A stretch of DNA of 64,000 nt, taken from Brevibacterium epidermidis NBRC 14811 (GTDB lineage Bacteria > Actinomycetota > Actinomycetes > Actinomycetales > Brevibacteriaceae). Of this stretch, positions 33,252 through 42,854 are shown in pieces; position 1 is the stretch's first letter; each line of letters begins with the position of its first letter. The notes under the pieces were generated by a model. The model worked only from the letters and a program-made list of their open reading frames with translations, was not told the origin of the DNA and searched no databases. The DNA lies in contig NZ_BCSJ01000003.1 in assembly GCF_001570805.1 (NCBI RefSeq), forward strand, positions 552,949-616,948, read 5' to 3'. Both the position numbers and the translations under genes were made by a program.

Positions 33252-33866
33252 ATGTCGGAAGAATTCAACGTCCTCACGGTGTGCACAGGAAATCTCTGCC
33301 GGTCGATTCTGGCAGAGCTCGTGCTTGCACAGCGATTCTCCGACGTCCGCGAGATCCGTGTTCAGTCAGCCGGCACCCGTGCGGCCCTGGGCCATCGGAC
33401 ACCGGAGGAAGTGTGGGAGGTCGCGGGGTTCATGGGAGTGATCGAAGAGCGGGCCGAACGTGCACGGCAAGTGGACGAAGATCTGCTCGGCGCTGCCGAT
33501 CTCGTGCTTACGATGACACGCGAGCAAAGGCGTGAGGTCGTCGAGCTCAACCCTCGAATCGTTCGCCGAACCTTCACAATCCGAGAGCTTTCGGGGCTCG
33601 CGGCAGTCACCCGGGATGAGGACATTGTGAACGAAGGCGCAGTTCCCACAGCTGACCGGGCAGCCCGCTTGCGGGCCGCCGTCGAAGCAGCCGGTCGGCG
33701 TCGGAGTCGGAGGCGGAATCTCACGCTTCCAGCGCACGATGATGTCGTTGACCCGTACGGCTGCTCTCGAGACATCTACGCACTTTCAGCACTCCAGCTC
33801 GCCCCTGCCGTCGAAGGGGTTTCGGTTCTGTTCCAAAGAGCGCTGAACCTCGGGGAGGGGGAGTGA
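33252..33866 (+). CDS. Low-molecular-weight protein-tyrosine phosphatase (Wzb-like)
   Basis: Phosphatase of 204 residues with the P-loop CTGNLCRS (Cys11, Arg17, Ser18) and a general-acid loop DPYG (Asp167). It is expected to dephosphorylate the C-terminal tyrosines of the BY-kinase encoded downstream, resetting the polymerisation cycle. It is longer than the usual 150 residues, with an Arg-rich insertion near 148-156 before the acid loop. The start ATG at 33252 has only a weak upstream site (GGTTAAGAA). The stop overlaps the start of the sugar transferase (GTGATG). Family clear, partner inferred from operon position. Confidence 0.85.
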   Translation: MSEEFNVLTVCTGNLCRSILAELVLAQRFSDVREIRVQSAGTRAALGHRTPEEVWEVAGFMGVIEERAERARQVDEDLLGAADLVLTMTREQRREVVELNPRIVRRTFTIRELSGLAAVTRDEDIVNEGAVPTADRAARLRAAVEAAGRRRSRRRNLTLPAHDDVVDPYGCSRDIYALSALQLAPAVEGVSVLFQRALNLGEGE

Positions 33867-34567
33867 TGCTGAAAGGCAGAAGACAGTCAGCAGTGATGAG
33901 TGCGGGACGTGTGCGCACATCGGAACGACTGCACAAACCGAAGGCACGGACTTCCTATGACCATGTGAAACGGATTGCCGACATCTGCTTCAGCGTCGTC
34001 GGACTCATCGTGGCGTCGCCTGTGATCGCCGGAGTTGCCCTCGTCGTCCTGGCAGTACACGGCCGACCGGTGCTCTTCCGGCAGCCTCGGCCAGGGGCCG
34101 GCGGCAAGGTCTTCGACATTCTGAAGTTCCGGACCATGGTGGAGCCCAACGGAGAGCGTGTGACTGACGGGCAGCGCCTGACTCGACTCGGCCGTTTCCT
34201 TCGAGCCTCGAGCCTCGACGAACTTCCTTCGCTGTGGAACGTCATGCGCGGTGATATGAGCTTTGTCGGTCCGCGACCACTGATTGTCGAATATCTCGCT
34301 CTCTATACACCTGAGCAGGCTCGGCGGCATGAGGTTCGTCCTGGCATCACCGGATTGGCACAGGTCAAAGGGCGCAACGAACTTGAGTGGGCAGACCGTT
34401 TCCGTCTCGACGTGGAATACGTCGACGGCAGATGTCTGCGACTCGATCTCTCCATCCTTCTGCAGACGGTGCGGACAGTCGTCGGGCGGCGGGGAATAAG
34501 CAAACACGGCCACGACACCATGCCGGAATTCACTGGATGGGAGGACACCAGTGATGTCGATAAGTGA
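33866..34567 (+). CDS. Initiating sugar-phosphate transferase (PglC/WbaP-type phosphoglycosyl transferase)
   Basis: Monotopic phosphoglycosyl transferase of 233 residues that moves a sugar-1-phosphate from UDP-sugar onto undecaprenyl phosphate, starting the repeat unit at the inner membrane leaflet. One re-entrant hydrophobic segment (38-64), then PVLFRQPRPG, FDILKFRTM, the catalytic Asp-Glu pair in SLDELPSL (118-119), FVGPRP (133-138) and PGITGLAQV (159-167). The small single-domain size matches PglC rather than five-helix WbaP. The natural substrate is likely the 4-amino or 4-acetamido sugar made upstream. The ATG at 33866 follows GGAGG by 7 bp, with a GTG one codon earlier. Confidence 0.9.
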   Translation: MLKGRRQSAVMSAGRVRTSERLHKPKARTSYDHVKRIADICFSVVGLIVASPVIAGVALVVLAVHGRPVLFRQPRPGAGGKVFDILKFRTMVEPNGERVTDGQRLTRLGRFLRASSLDELPSLWNVMRGDMSFVGPRPLIVEYLALYTPEQARRHEVRPGITGLAQVKGRNELEWADRFRLDVEYVDGRCLRLDLSILLQTVRTVVGRRGISKHGHDTMPEFTGWEDTSDVDK

Positions 34568-35915
34568 AGGGCAGAGAAGCACGAAATTTGCCGCAGCTGT
34601 TTTGGTGGCGGCCCAGATCCTGGCGGCCGGTGGTGCAGTCGCAGTCAATCTGCTTGCCGCTGTCGTATTGAGCCCAGCGGGGCGCGGCGACCTGGCTTTT
34701 GCACTGCAATTGGCATACTTCCTTTCCGTTTTCGCTGTCATGGGGCTCGAACGGCCATTTATCGCTTCTCGGTCTGGAGCATTCGGCACCGAATATCGCG
34801 TCTTTGCACGCATGGTGACGCCCGGCACCCTCTGCGTTCTGCCCATTGCCTTCATCGCAGCCGCGCTGTCACCGTTCAGCACCAGATGGATGTGGCTGGG
34901 GGTGATCGCGATTGCTACTTATGTTGCGCTCAATTCATTGGTGCATGCACTGCGCGTCGCCTATGTCTGCAGCCGTGAGTGGAAATGGTTTGCCGTCAAT
35001 GCGATCGCCACCCAGCTGATCATCGTCGTCGGAGCGGTATTGCTGGTGCTGATCGGTGTGAACGACCCAGTGGTGTGGATGTGGGCCTATGCGGCCTCCG
35101 CAGTACCGACAGTGGTTCTCCTGTTCGTCGCACCCCGCCCGCCGAAGCATTTGGAACCCACTCGAGCAGAGAAGCGAGGACTCCGCAAGCGAGGCTGGGT
35201 CCTGCTCCCCTCCGAATTCAGCAATTCCGCTATGTTGCGATCCGATCGTCTGCTTCTGCCGATCTTGAGCAGTTCGGCTGCACTCGGCCTGTACGTCACT
35301 GTTGCCACTGTTCTCGAGATGGCTACCTGGCCGGTGCAGCAGTGGGTTGATGCTTCATTGCGGAGTTGGTCTCAAGGCTTCTCTTCCCACTCTTTTCCGG
35401 TGGTGCGGATCATTGCCCGAAGCGTTCTGCTGCTGGTGGCTTCTGCCGCGGTACTTGCAGTCGCGGCATATGCAATGATCGTCTTCGTTCTGCCGGAATC
35501 GTATGCGCCGGCTGCAGCCGCCATCATTCCATTGGCGATATCCGCCGTCATCTTCGGTATCACACGTGTCCAACAGGGCCTCCTCATCGCTGCGGATTCC
35601 CCGGGAACGGTGTCGGTCGTTGAGATCATCGGCACCGTGGCTTCGCTCATCGCATACATCACTCTGATTCCGCACTACGGCATGTTCGGCGCGGCATACG
35701 GGTCCATCATCGGATATGCCGTCTGCGCAGCTGCCGGCGCCTTCACGCTCTTGCGTGTCATCAAACGCAAGTCACAGCAGTCGCACACAGCTGGGCTCGG
35801 CGATGACGAGATCAGTGGTGGTGCGAACCTGACAGACATCGAATCCGCGACAGCAATGCCCGCAAGAGCTGACGTCGAACTCAGAGACCGATATCCAGAC
35901 CGGACAAGGAAGTGA
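34554..35915 (+). CDS. Wzx-type polysaccharide flippase
   Basis: Membrane protein of 453 residues with about 12 to 14 hydrophobic segments and a polar C-terminal tail, in the MOP/PST superfamily. N-terminal ILAAGGAVAVNLLAAVVLSPAGRGD resembles the opening helices of Wzx/MurJ-like flippases. It should carry lipid-linked repeat units to the outer leaflet. The start lies 14 bp inside the sugar transferase gene, behind GGGAGG, so translation is coupled. GC content is noticeably lower here than in the flanking housekeeping genes, as is common for flippases. Assignment rests on topology and context. Confidence 0.75.
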   Translation: MSISEGQRSTKFAAAVLVAAQILAAGGAVAVNLLAAVVLSPAGRGDLAFALQLAYFLSVFAVMGLERPFIASRSGAFGTEYRVFARMVTPGTLCVLPIAFIAAALSPFSTRWMWLGVIAIATYVALNSLVHALRVAYVCSREWKWFAVNAIATQLIIVVGAVLLVLIGVNDPVVWMWAYAASAVPTVVLLFVAPRPPKHLEPTRAEKRGLRKRGWVLLPSEFSNSAMLRSDRLLLPILSSSAALGLYVTVATVLEMATWPVQQWVDASLRSWSQGFSSHSFPVVRIIARSVLLLVASAAVLAVAAYAMIVFVLPESYAPAAAAIIPLAISAVIFGITRVQQGLLIAADSPGTVSVVEIIGTVASLIAYITLIPHYGMFGAAYGSIIGYAVCAAAGAFTLLRVIKRKSQQSHTAGLGDDEISGGANLTDIESATAMPARADVELRDRYPDRTRK

Positions 35916-35919
35916 AGTC

Positions 35920-37098
35920 ATGGACGTATTGATGATCGCCCATTACACAGCAACCGGATGGCTGCCGAACGATCGCTTTGACAGCTTGGCGAGCATTCTT
36001 GCTCGCCGCCGTGCAGAAGTCGAGCTGGTCACGTCCTCGTTCCAGCACGCGTTCAAGACACAACGCGACACTTCGGTGGAACGGAGCCCGTTGTACTCGA
36101 CCACCTATGTGCATGAACCGTCGTATCGGAGCAACGTCTCTGCCGGCCGTCTGCGCAGCCACCGAGCCCTCGGCAGGAACCTTGCTGAATACCTGCGTCA
36201 GCGGAAGGTCCCGGACGTCATCTACTGCTCCATGCCTTCTCTCGAAGTGGCTCAAGCCGCAGCCGAATTCGCGAAGAAGAACGATGTCAGATTCATCCTC
36301 GATGTGCAGGACCTGTGGCCAGAGGCCTTTGAAATGGTCTTGCGACCACGCTGGATGGTGCGCCAGGCAATGATCCCCATCCGCAGACGTGCCGAGGCGA
36401 TCTATCGAGCGGCGGATGCGGTGGTGACTGTCTCTGAAACCTACTCAGAACGAGTCAGTTCGGCACGCAGAGGCGATTCGACTGTCTCCACCGTGTATCT
36501 CGGGTCGGATCTGACGAAGTTCGACGCCTATCCGGCTCTGCGGCCCACGCAGGCAGGAACCGCAGAGCTCGCATATATCGGAACGTTGGGACACAGCTAT
36601 GACCTGCCTTCGGTATTCGGGGCTCTTCGCGAACTGAGGAGGGAAGGCATCCGCATGCGCCTGCACGTGATGGGAACGGGCCCCTTCGAAGATCGCTGGC
36701 GAAGAGAAACAGAAGATCTTGATGAGGACGTGGTGTTCTACGGAAAACTCGACTACCCGGAGATGGTCTCGCGGCTGCGGGGGTGCGATATCGCCATCAA
36801 CCCAATCGTTGCGAACTCGGCGGCCAGCATCATCAACAAAGTCTGCGACTATGCAGCCGCAGGACTCCCCGTCGTCAACTCTCAGCAGTGTGCCGAGTAC
36901 CAAGATCTTCTCACCGAGTATGGAGCGGGCATCAATTGCGAATCGACTCCGTCCGCATTTGCAGAGGCCCTCAAGAAGATGGCCAATGACCGTCGATTGG
37001 CAGAACGCGGCCAGGGATCAAGACGAATGGCCGAAGACCATTTCGACCGGTCAGTGACGTACGAACGACTCGGCGGGGTGGTCCTCGATGCGCGCTGA
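35920..37098 (+). CDS. Glycosyltransferase family 4
   Basis: GT-B fold glycosyltransferase of 392 residues. The N-terminal acceptor domain begins MDVLMIAHYTATGW and has ILDVQDLWPE, a landmark of WbuB/WcaI-type GT4 enzymes. The C-terminal domain has LAYIGTLGHSYDLPSV, LHVMGTGPFEDRW and the nucleotide-sugar contact region NKVCDYAAAGLPVVNS. It is the only dedicated repeat-unit glycosyltransferase in the locus, so the unit is short or other transferases lie elsewhere. AAGGAAG precedes the ATG; the gene is 4 bp after the flippase. Sugar not predictable. Confidence 0.88.
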   Translation: MDVLMIAHYTATGWLPNDRFDSLASILARRRAEVELVTSSFQHAFKTQRDTSVERSPLYSTTYVHEPSYRSNVSAGRLRSHRALGRNLAEYLRQRKVPDVIYCSMPSLEVAQAAAEFAKKNDVRFILDVQDLWPEAFEMVLRPRWMVRQAMIPIRRRAEAIYRAADAVVTVSETYSERVSSARRGDSTVSTVYLGSDLTKFDAYPALRPTQAGTAELAYIGTLGHSYDLPSVFGALRELRREGIRMRLHVMGTGPFEDRWRRETEDLDEDVVFYGKLDYPEMVSRLRGCDIAINPIVANSAASIINKVCDYAAAGLPVVNSQQCAEYQDLLTEYGAGINCESTPSAFAEALKKMANDRRLAERGQGSRRMAEDHFDRSVTYERLGGVVLDAR

Positions 37099-37206
37099 TC
37101 GTGGACGCTCACCAGGTGGACATATCCATACATACGGGCAGCGGCGAAATCCCCGTTCTCAGACCTTTCAGCCAACCACACACTGTCGCGCAGAAAGTGA
37201 ACGATC

Positions 37207-38757
37207 ATGATTGTTCAGCACTATTTGACGATTCTCCGTGAACGGTGGGTCTACGCTCTGTCGACCGCCTTCATTGTGATAGCTGGGGTTGCCGGATTCA
37301 CGGCGCTGCAGACACCGGTGTACGAATCGTCCGCAAACGTCTTCGTCCGAACTGATCCCGGCAACTCCGTCACCGATCGTTCGGCAGCAGCCGACTATGC
37401 CCGGCAGCAGATTGACACCTATGCGGATCTCGTTACTACTCCTATTGTGCTTGATTCTGCCATCAGATCTCTCGACTTGGATATCGACGCCGGACAGCTC
37501 GCTGACAGCGTCTCAGCGGACGTCCCCGAAGACACGCTGCTCATCTCGATCACTGCGAGAGCGGGTGGTTCTGAAGAGTCGGCGAAACTTGCGAATGCGG
37601 TGGCTGAAAGCCTGCAGGAACAGGTCGCAGATCTCGAAACCACCAGCGGAAAAGCGACAGTCCAGTTGACGGTCGTCACTCCTGCGACGGCGCCGAGAGT
37701 GCCGGCTTCGCCGAATCTTACGCAGAACTTCGTGCTCGGTCTGATCGCCGCAATACTCGCAGGGATGTTGGCGGCAGTGCTCAGAGATCGCTTGGATAAC
37801 AAGGTGCGCAAGGCAGATGACATCGAGCAGCTGACAGACGCAGCGGTGATCGGAACGGTCCCGTTGATCTCCGCAGGAGAGAACCACGTCTTCGTCTCAG
37901 AACATGGGTCGCAGAATGTCCAGGCTGAACCGTACCGGGAACTTCGGTCGAATCTTCGTTTCCTCGAGCCGCGAGGCAAGAGCCGATCGCTGCTCGTCAC
38001 GTCTTCGGTGAAAGGCGAAGGAAAATCGGTGACCTCTATCAACCTCGCATCCGCTCTCGCCCGCGGCGGCGAACGCGTGCTTCTCGTCGATGCTGACCTG
38101 CGCGATCCCTCGGTGCATCGGTATCTCGGTATTGAAGGGGGCGCAGGCCTGTCGACAGTGCTGATCGGGGATACCGAGCTGAAAGACGTCGTCCAGCCAA
38201 TGGAACTGGCCAATCTTGCCATTCTTGCGAGTGGTCCGATACCCCCGAACCCGGCTGAACTGCTGGACAGCGAGCAGATGACAGTATTCCTCGAAGAAGC
38301 CGCCAAGCAGTACGACGTCGTCGTCTTGGACTCTGCACCAGTGCTTGCCGCGACCGACGCAGTGGCGATGGCTACTCGAGTGTCCGGAACCGTCTTCGTT
38401 GCACGGAACGGGGTTGTACGTCGAACGCAGATCACTCAGGCGCTGCGAAAGATCCAACTCGTGCAGGCCCGCCTTCTCGGAATCGTGCTCAACGGGGTAC
38501 CCCGGACCTCAGGGACAGCATATTCGCAGACCTACGGCAGCAGCTATGACCCGCGTTCGACGCGGAAAGAACCCGACACTTGGGCTCACAGTGCTGAGCC
38601 GGAGACCAGCCATTCGAAGCAGCTGGCGGTCCGGCAGTCGGCAGCTCCTCCAGTTTCGGACCGCGAGATCCCTCTTTCAGTTTCTGACAGCTCTCTGCGT
38701 CCGGATCCGGGCCGTCGATCTGTCTTCCCTGGGATATGGGCGATCAGCAATGATTGA
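37207..38757 (+). CDS. Fused chain-length regulator and BY-kinase (Wzz-Wzc type)
   Basis: Protein of 516 residues combining a Wzz domain (membrane helices near 15-33 and 173-193 around an extracytoplasmic segment) with a bacterial tyrosine kinase. The kinase has EPYRELRSNLRF (241-252), Walker A KGEGKS (269-274), Walker A' VDADLRD (294-300) and Walker B VVVLD (371-375). Tyr439, Tyr443 and Tyr447 form the autophosphorylated cluster, followed by a Pro/Ser-rich tail. Firmicutes split these functions over two proteins; a fused form is usual in actinobacteria and proteobacteria. It controls chain length and export with the phosphatase at 33252. Confidence 0.92.
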   Translation: MIVQHYLTILRERWVYALSTAFIVIAGVAGFTALQTPVYESSANVFVRTDPGNSVTDRSAAADYARQQIDTYADLVTTPIVLDSAIRSLDLDIDAGQLADSVSADVPEDTLLISITARAGGSEESAKLANAVAESLQEQVADLETTSGKATVQLTVVTPATAPRVPASPNLTQNFVLGLIAAILAGMLAAVLRDRLDNKVRKADDIEQLTDAAVIGTVPLISAGENHVFVSEHGSQNVQAEPYRELRSNLRFLEPRGKSRSLLVTSSVKGEGKSVTSINLASALARGGERVLLVDADLRDPSVHRYLGIEGGAGLSTVLIGDTELKDVVQPMELANLAILASGPIPPNPAELLDSEQMTVFLEEAAKQYDVVVLDSAPVLAATDAVAMATRVSGTVFVARNGVVRRTQITQALRKIQLVQARLLGIVLNGVPRTSGTAYSQTYGSSYDPRSTRKEPDTWAHSAEPETSHSKQLAVRQSAAPPVSDREIPLSVSDSSLRPDPGRRSVFPGIWAISND

Positions 38758-38777
38758 GCTCACGCAAGGTGAATGAC

Positions 38778-40316
38778 GTGCTGTCGGCTGTCCGTACTCA
38801 GCGGCACCGCGCCGAAGCCCCGACAGGTGCCCTCCAGGACCCTGCCCGTTCTTCGATCTTCGCGGTATCACTGACCGCAGTCTGTGCGCTGATCGTCGTC
38901 ATTGCTCGCATATGGTTCTCTGCGGACATCGAAGCAGCCGCATCTTCGAGCGGGGTCATCGCCGCGGTCTCATTTGCCCACGGCATGACACTGTTTGTGA
39001 TGCTCGGACGCGATCGGATCACCATGCCGGGACTGTTCATGGCATCGAGTGCAGCAATCGTCGGAGTCAGCGGATTGCTCGTCATCCCAGATCCGTCATT
39101 CATCGTCGGCTCCCACCCTGAATCCTCCCTCAATACGGCTCTGTTCTGCGCTACGCTGACGCAGATCGGGATCGGAATGCTCTGCCTGAGAACCGATAAG
39201 ATAGGGAGACCGGATGAGGTGGTGCTGCCGGTCCGCACTGTAAGGTGGGCCCTCGGCGCCGGAGTCCTCACTCTCGCAGCCACAGTACTTCTCGGAGATC
39301 GGCTGGGCGTGCTGGCGGATGGATTCGGATCATCGGCAATCCTGCTCATCTGCATAGCGCTTCTGCTCAGCCCGCGCGGCCTGGGGAGCCCCTGGAACAT
39401 CGTGGCCATCGTCTGTGCACTTCTGGTGTATCCGACAGCCGTCATCTCGGGGACCGGCCGCCTACGGGCAATAGCGCTCATTCTGGCGGCTGTCTACATC
39501 TTCTTCCTCCGGTACGGACGTCAATGGCTGAAAGTCGTCGGAGTCTTCCTCGCTCCGATGATCCTTGCGGTGTTGGGGGTATGGCGCAAGGAATACGAAA
39601 CCTCCTTGAGCGGCGAGCACGGGAACGACACAGGTCTCTCGTCGATGTTCGTCGGCATCGGCAACTTCGGGTCTCTGATACATGACTTCGATCTGGGAGG
39701 TCTCCCGACTCTCGGAGCATCGCTGCTGTCACCGTTGGGGGCGGCTCTGCCCGATGGGCTTGCGCCGGACTGGATGCCCGACGCCATCGGCTATCAGCTC
39801 GCTGCTCTGACCGACCCAGAACTGTACGGCACCGGGTTTTCCACGGTGGCAACCGTCTACGGTGATCTGTGGTGGAATTTCGGAGCGCTGGGGTTGATGA
39901 TCGGCGTTCCGCTTCTCGCCCTGATGCTCGATCGCATCGACTCATGGACGATCCGCAGCTACCGACGTGCGGCTCAGGGGCCACGCGACCTCCTGCTCCT
40001 GGTGTTCTTCGCAGCCCTATTGGGTGGAGTCGGAGACATAGTCTGGTCCGGTTTCCACACTTGGATGGTGCGAATGTACGCGCGAATTGCAGCACTCGTC
40101 GTCCTCTGGCTGTTCACCTTCTACGTTCCGCGGCAGGTCTCTCCACAATTCGTCACCTTCCAACCAGAGGAGCATGAGCGACTTGCCGAAAGAGAGGATT
40201 CAGCCGTACAGAAGGTGCGACCTCGCAGGGCTGAGTCACCCGCCGGTTCTCTCTGCCGTCGCCACCGTCGACCGACTCGATATGTGAAGTTCTCAACCGC
40301 CTCGGTGCCACGATGA
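38778..40316 (+). CDS. Wzy-like O-antigen/capsule polymerase
   Basis: Polytopic membrane protein of about 512 residues with 10 to 12 hydrophobic segments, a large loop around residues 280-370 and a basic C-terminal tail, the topology expected of Wzy polymerases, which link repeat units on the outer face of the membrane. Sequence motifs are weak in this family, so the call depends on topology and on being the only such protein beside Wzx and Wzz. The start is uncertain: GTG 38778 follows AAGGTGA at 5 bp, and GTG 38769 is an alternative. Confidence 0.68.
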   Translation: MLSAVRTQRHRAEAPTGALQDPARSSIFAVSLTAVCALIVVIARIWFSADIEAAASSSGVIAAVSFAHGMTLFVMLGRDRITMPGLFMASSAAIVGVSGLLVIPDPSFIVGSHPESSLNTALFCATLTQIGIGMLCLRTDKIGRPDEVVLPVRTVRWALGAGVLTLAATVLLGDRLGVLADGFGSSAILLICIALLLSPRGLGSPWNIVAIVCALLVYPTAVISGTGRLRAIALILAAVYIFFLRYGRQWLKVVGVFLAPMILAVLGVWRKEYETSLSGEHGNDTGLSSMFVGIGNFGSLIHDFDLGGLPTLGASLLSPLGAALPDGLAPDWMPDAIGYQLAALTDPELYGTGFSTVATVYGDLWWNFGALGLMIGVPLLALMLDRIDSWTIRSYRRAAQGPRDLLLLVFFAALLGGVGDIVWSGFHTWMVRMYARIAALVVLWLFTFYVPRQVSPQFVTFQPEEHERLAEREDSAVQKVRPRRAESPAGSLCRRHRRPTRYVKFSTASVPR

Positions 40317-40470
40317 TCGTCGATCTCGGTCCGACTTCGGATGAGAAGAGAAAAGCATACGTGCGTCGACGCTTGAAGCTGACTTCGTGCTCAGCCAGTA
40401 CTGCCTGTTTGGATACATTGATCTGAGCGGTCGGTGTGAATGTCGAAACGCACTTGAAGGAGGATTCCGG

Positions 40471-41508
40471 ATGAAGAATTCGAACGGGCTGAAGGTTGTC
40501 ATTGCCTCTGCCGCGCACCGGGCGCATTATGTGGAGTGGTTCAAGACGGCCTTGCGGACCGAGGGAATCCACGGCGAAGTCATCGCGTTCGAGTATCGAC
40601 GTACGGCTCCGACCCTGTCCCTGGCAGACCGTGGCGTGGTGATGCCGGCATACAACTCTCCTGAGTATCGCGAAGAGGTATTGAACTGGGTTCGGAAGGA
40701 AACGCCTGACCTCTTTGTCTCGGTGAATGACTATGAGCTTCAGGTGCTGGCCAGTGGCCTGGCAGAAGAGCTGAGTAGGGTCGGCTGCACAGTCGCAGCA
40801 CTCGACGCCGATGCGCAGAACATCGTCCTCGACAAACACCTGATGGCTGCCAGGCTGCGTGACCGAGGGCTTCCCACTCCTGCGACGTGGCTCGGCAGTG
40901 AGGCTGACGTGGCGCAGGAGTCGAACTCGGGCGGCGGTTTCATCGTCAAGCATCGTTTCGGAAGCGGATCAGACGGGCTTCGCATTGCCACTGGTGAGAC
41001 TCTGCAGGAAATGGTCATCGAATCGGCGAAGACGGCAAAAGATGCAGGGGGACGACCGACAACTCACGGCGAAGACGCCGTCATCATCCAGACCCTCTTG
41101 CCTGGAGCGGAGTTCGGCGTCGATGGAGTCTTCTCCCTTGACGGAACCGGCCGTTTGAATGGGGCACTTGCGAGGCGCAAAGACAGGATGAGAGGCGGAG
41201 ACACCGATGTCGCCACAACAGTCGCAGCGAATCGCTTCACTCAGGCACTTGTCGAACTCGGAGAACTCCTCAAACCGGTGGGACCGATCGACGTCGACTT
41301 CAAAGAAGACGCCGAAGGCTCCCCAAATATCATCGATATCAACCCGCGGTTCGGCGGAGGGTACCCGTTCTGTCACCTTGCGGGAGCGGATGTACCCGCC
41401 TATCTGGTCCGTGAGTTGGCGGGACTGGCCGATGCTCCAACACTGCTGGACTATGAAGTCGGGGTGACGACGGCGAGAAGAGACGAATTCTCCGTTCTCC
41501 GTCGATAG
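40471..41508 (+). CDS. ATP-grasp ligase, CarB/PylC-like, first copy
   Basis: ATP-grasp enzyme of 345 residues. An N-terminal Rossmann-like preATP domain (VVIASAAHRAHYVEWF, then FVSVNDYEL) is followed by the ATP-binding VKHRFGSGSDGL (159-170), LPGAEFGVDG and the metal-binding IIDINPRFGGGYPF (287-300). The fold activates a carboxylate as acyl phosphate and joins it to an amine. Single-domain relatives occur in polysaccharide and natural-product clusters, where they attach amino acids. Substrate unknown. AAGGAGG lies 7 bp before the ATG. It is a paralogue of the gene at 43111; a decarboxylase lies inverted between them. A hairpin immediately follows the stop. Confidence 0.85.
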   Translation: MKNSNGLKVVIASAAHRAHYVEWFKTALRTEGIHGEVIAFEYRRTAPTLSLADRGVVMPAYNSPEYREEVLNWVRKETPDLFVSVNDYELQVLASGLAEELSRVGCTVAALDADAQNIVLDKHLMAARLRDRGLPTPATWLGSEADVAQESNSGGGFIVKHRFGSGSDGLRIATGETLQEMVIESAKTAKDAGGRPTTHGEDAVIIQTLLPGAEFGVDGVFSLDGTGRLNGALARRKDRMRGGDTDVATTVAANRFTQALVELGELLKPVGPIDVDFKEDAEGSPNIIDINPRFGGGYPFCHLAGADVPAYLVRELAGLADAPTLLDYEVGVTTARRDEFSVLRR

Positions 41509-41527
41509 TGCCGGCCTACAGCCGGCA
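41509..41527. terminator. Small hairpin between convergent genes
   Basis: TGCCGGC-CTACA-GCCGGCA, 7-bp perfect arms starting at the base after the ATP-grasp stop codon, with the convergent decarboxylase ending at 41568. No uridine run follows on either strand. Confidence 0.5.
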
Positions 41528-41567
41528 TGAGCTGCTTCGAAGCGTCAGGATCCAGCTTGAGATTCTG

Positions 41568-42854
41568 TCAAGAACCAGCTGCGACCGCGGCGGGTATCGA
41601 TGCAGAGGCATCGAGCCACGAATGTCCGCTCAGATAGTCGTCCACCGAGCCCCTCCGCCTCACCAATGTCAAAGAATCGTCGTTCCGGACGAAGACAGCT
41701 GGAGGGAACTCGATGAAGGAAGACTGGTAGGACATCGTGTAGGCACCGACCCGGTAGAAGACGATCCGGTCACCTTCGGACAGCTGCGGCGCGTCTTTCA
41801 CGACTGTCAGGCGGTCGTCTTCCATGCAGGTGAAGCCGCAGATCACCTGTTCGGGAATCGATTCCTCGGAAGTGGAATCGATGCGCACATCGAACACCCT
41901 CTGCCGCCGAAAGAGAGGATCGATATCGGTACGGCTGGCATCGGTGACAACATACCGGTGATCTCCGACGTCTTTGACGTCGACAACCTGGGAATGGAAT
42001 TCCACAGGCACTGCAATCAGCGAACCACCCGGTTCGACGATCAATTGAGTTCGGCCGATGTCGACCGTTCCCTCGAGGCCGTCGCGAATCGTGGACACAT
42101 ATTGGTCGAACGTGGGAGTTCCTGCAGGACTGCCGAAGAACCCGCCGCCGATATCGATCCAATCGAGATCGAGGTCGAACTCGGAGATGAGCTCGGCAGC
42201 GAGCTCCGCCGATGCCTGATAGACACACAGACTCTGTGTGAGCGAATTCCGGTGCATATGGAGACCTGCAACCCTCACCCCTGCGGCCTTCAGCTCAGAC
42301 ATCGCTGCGCCGAGCTCACCGTTTTCCGCATTGAACCCGAAACGGCTGTGCTGTCCCGACGTGGTGCTCTCCCCAGGACATCTCTCTTCGAGATTCCAGT
42401 TGACGCGCAAACCCACGGAAAGTCTCTGCTCAGGCTGTTCCTCGGCGAGCTCGGCGGCCCATCTGACCTCTCGCTTCGAATCCAGGTTGACGACTGAACC
42501 GTGGGTGAGTGCTTGGCGCAATCGCTGCCGACTCTTGACCGGGCCGTTGAACACGATGCGATCCGGGCGATATCCCACGGACAGTGCAAGTTGGTATTCG
42601 GCATCCGACACCACCTCTGCCCAGACGCCCTGCGTATTCATAAAAGACAGAAGCCAAGGCAGTGCATTTGTTTTGAAAGAATATGACAGCACTGAATTCG
42701 GCCAATGATTCAAAAGTGCTTGGCGAAATCTATCGATGAATTCTTCGAGGACTGATGAGTCCAGGACAAAAGCCGGCGTTTGGGGCTCGTGCTGCCGGGT
42801 CCCGTGCTGCGCCACTTCAACCACTCTTTTCTGTATTTCGCGTCGTGTCTTCAA
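41568..42854 (-). CDS. PLP-dependent decarboxylase, fold type III (DapDC/ODC family)
   Basis: Alanine-racemase-fold decarboxylase of up to 428 residues. Landmarks are SYSFKTN, whose Lys forms the PLP Schiff base, then GLHMHRNS, IDIGGGFFG, the phosphate-binding EPGGS, the catalytic Cys region CGFTCMEDD and the C-terminal GAYTMSYQSSF. Relatives decarboxylate diaminopimelate, ornithine, carboxynorspermidine or carrier-bound amino acids (BtrK). EPGGS instead of EPGRS departs from true LysA, so this is probably not the lysine enzyme. The start is uncertain: TTG at 42854 has no ribosome site, and in-frame GTG codons at 42824 and 42815 may be used. It sits inverted between two ATP-grasp ligases, suggesting it supplies their amine. 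Confidence 0.82.
   Translation of the reverse strand: MKTRREIQKRVVEVAQHGTRQHEPQTPAFVLDSSVLEEFIDRFRQALLNHWPNSVLSYSFKTNALPWLLSFMNTQGVWAEVVSDAEYQLALSVGYRPDRIVFNGPVKSRQRLRQALTHGSVVNLDSKREVRWAAELAEEQPEQRLSVGLRVNWNLEERCPGESTTSGQHSRFGFNAENGELGAAMSELKAAGVRVAGLHMHRNSLTQSLCVYQASAELAAELISEFDLDLDWIDIGGGFFGSPAGTPTFDQYVSTIRDGLEGTVDIGRTQLIVEPGGSLIAVPVEFHSQVVDVKDVGDHRYVVTDASRTDIDPLFRRQRVFDVRIDSTSEESIPEQVICGFTCMEDDRLTVVKDAPQLSEGDRIVFYRVGAYTMSYQSSFIEFPPAVFVRNDDSLTLVRRRGSVDDYLSGHSWLDASASIPAAVAAGS

Noticed and set aside
41568..42854. lysA (diaminopimelate decarboxylase of lysine synthesis)
   Set aside because: The phosphate loop reads EPGGS rather than EPGRS, HMHRNS is atypical, and the context is polysaccharide synthesis; only the fold is supported.
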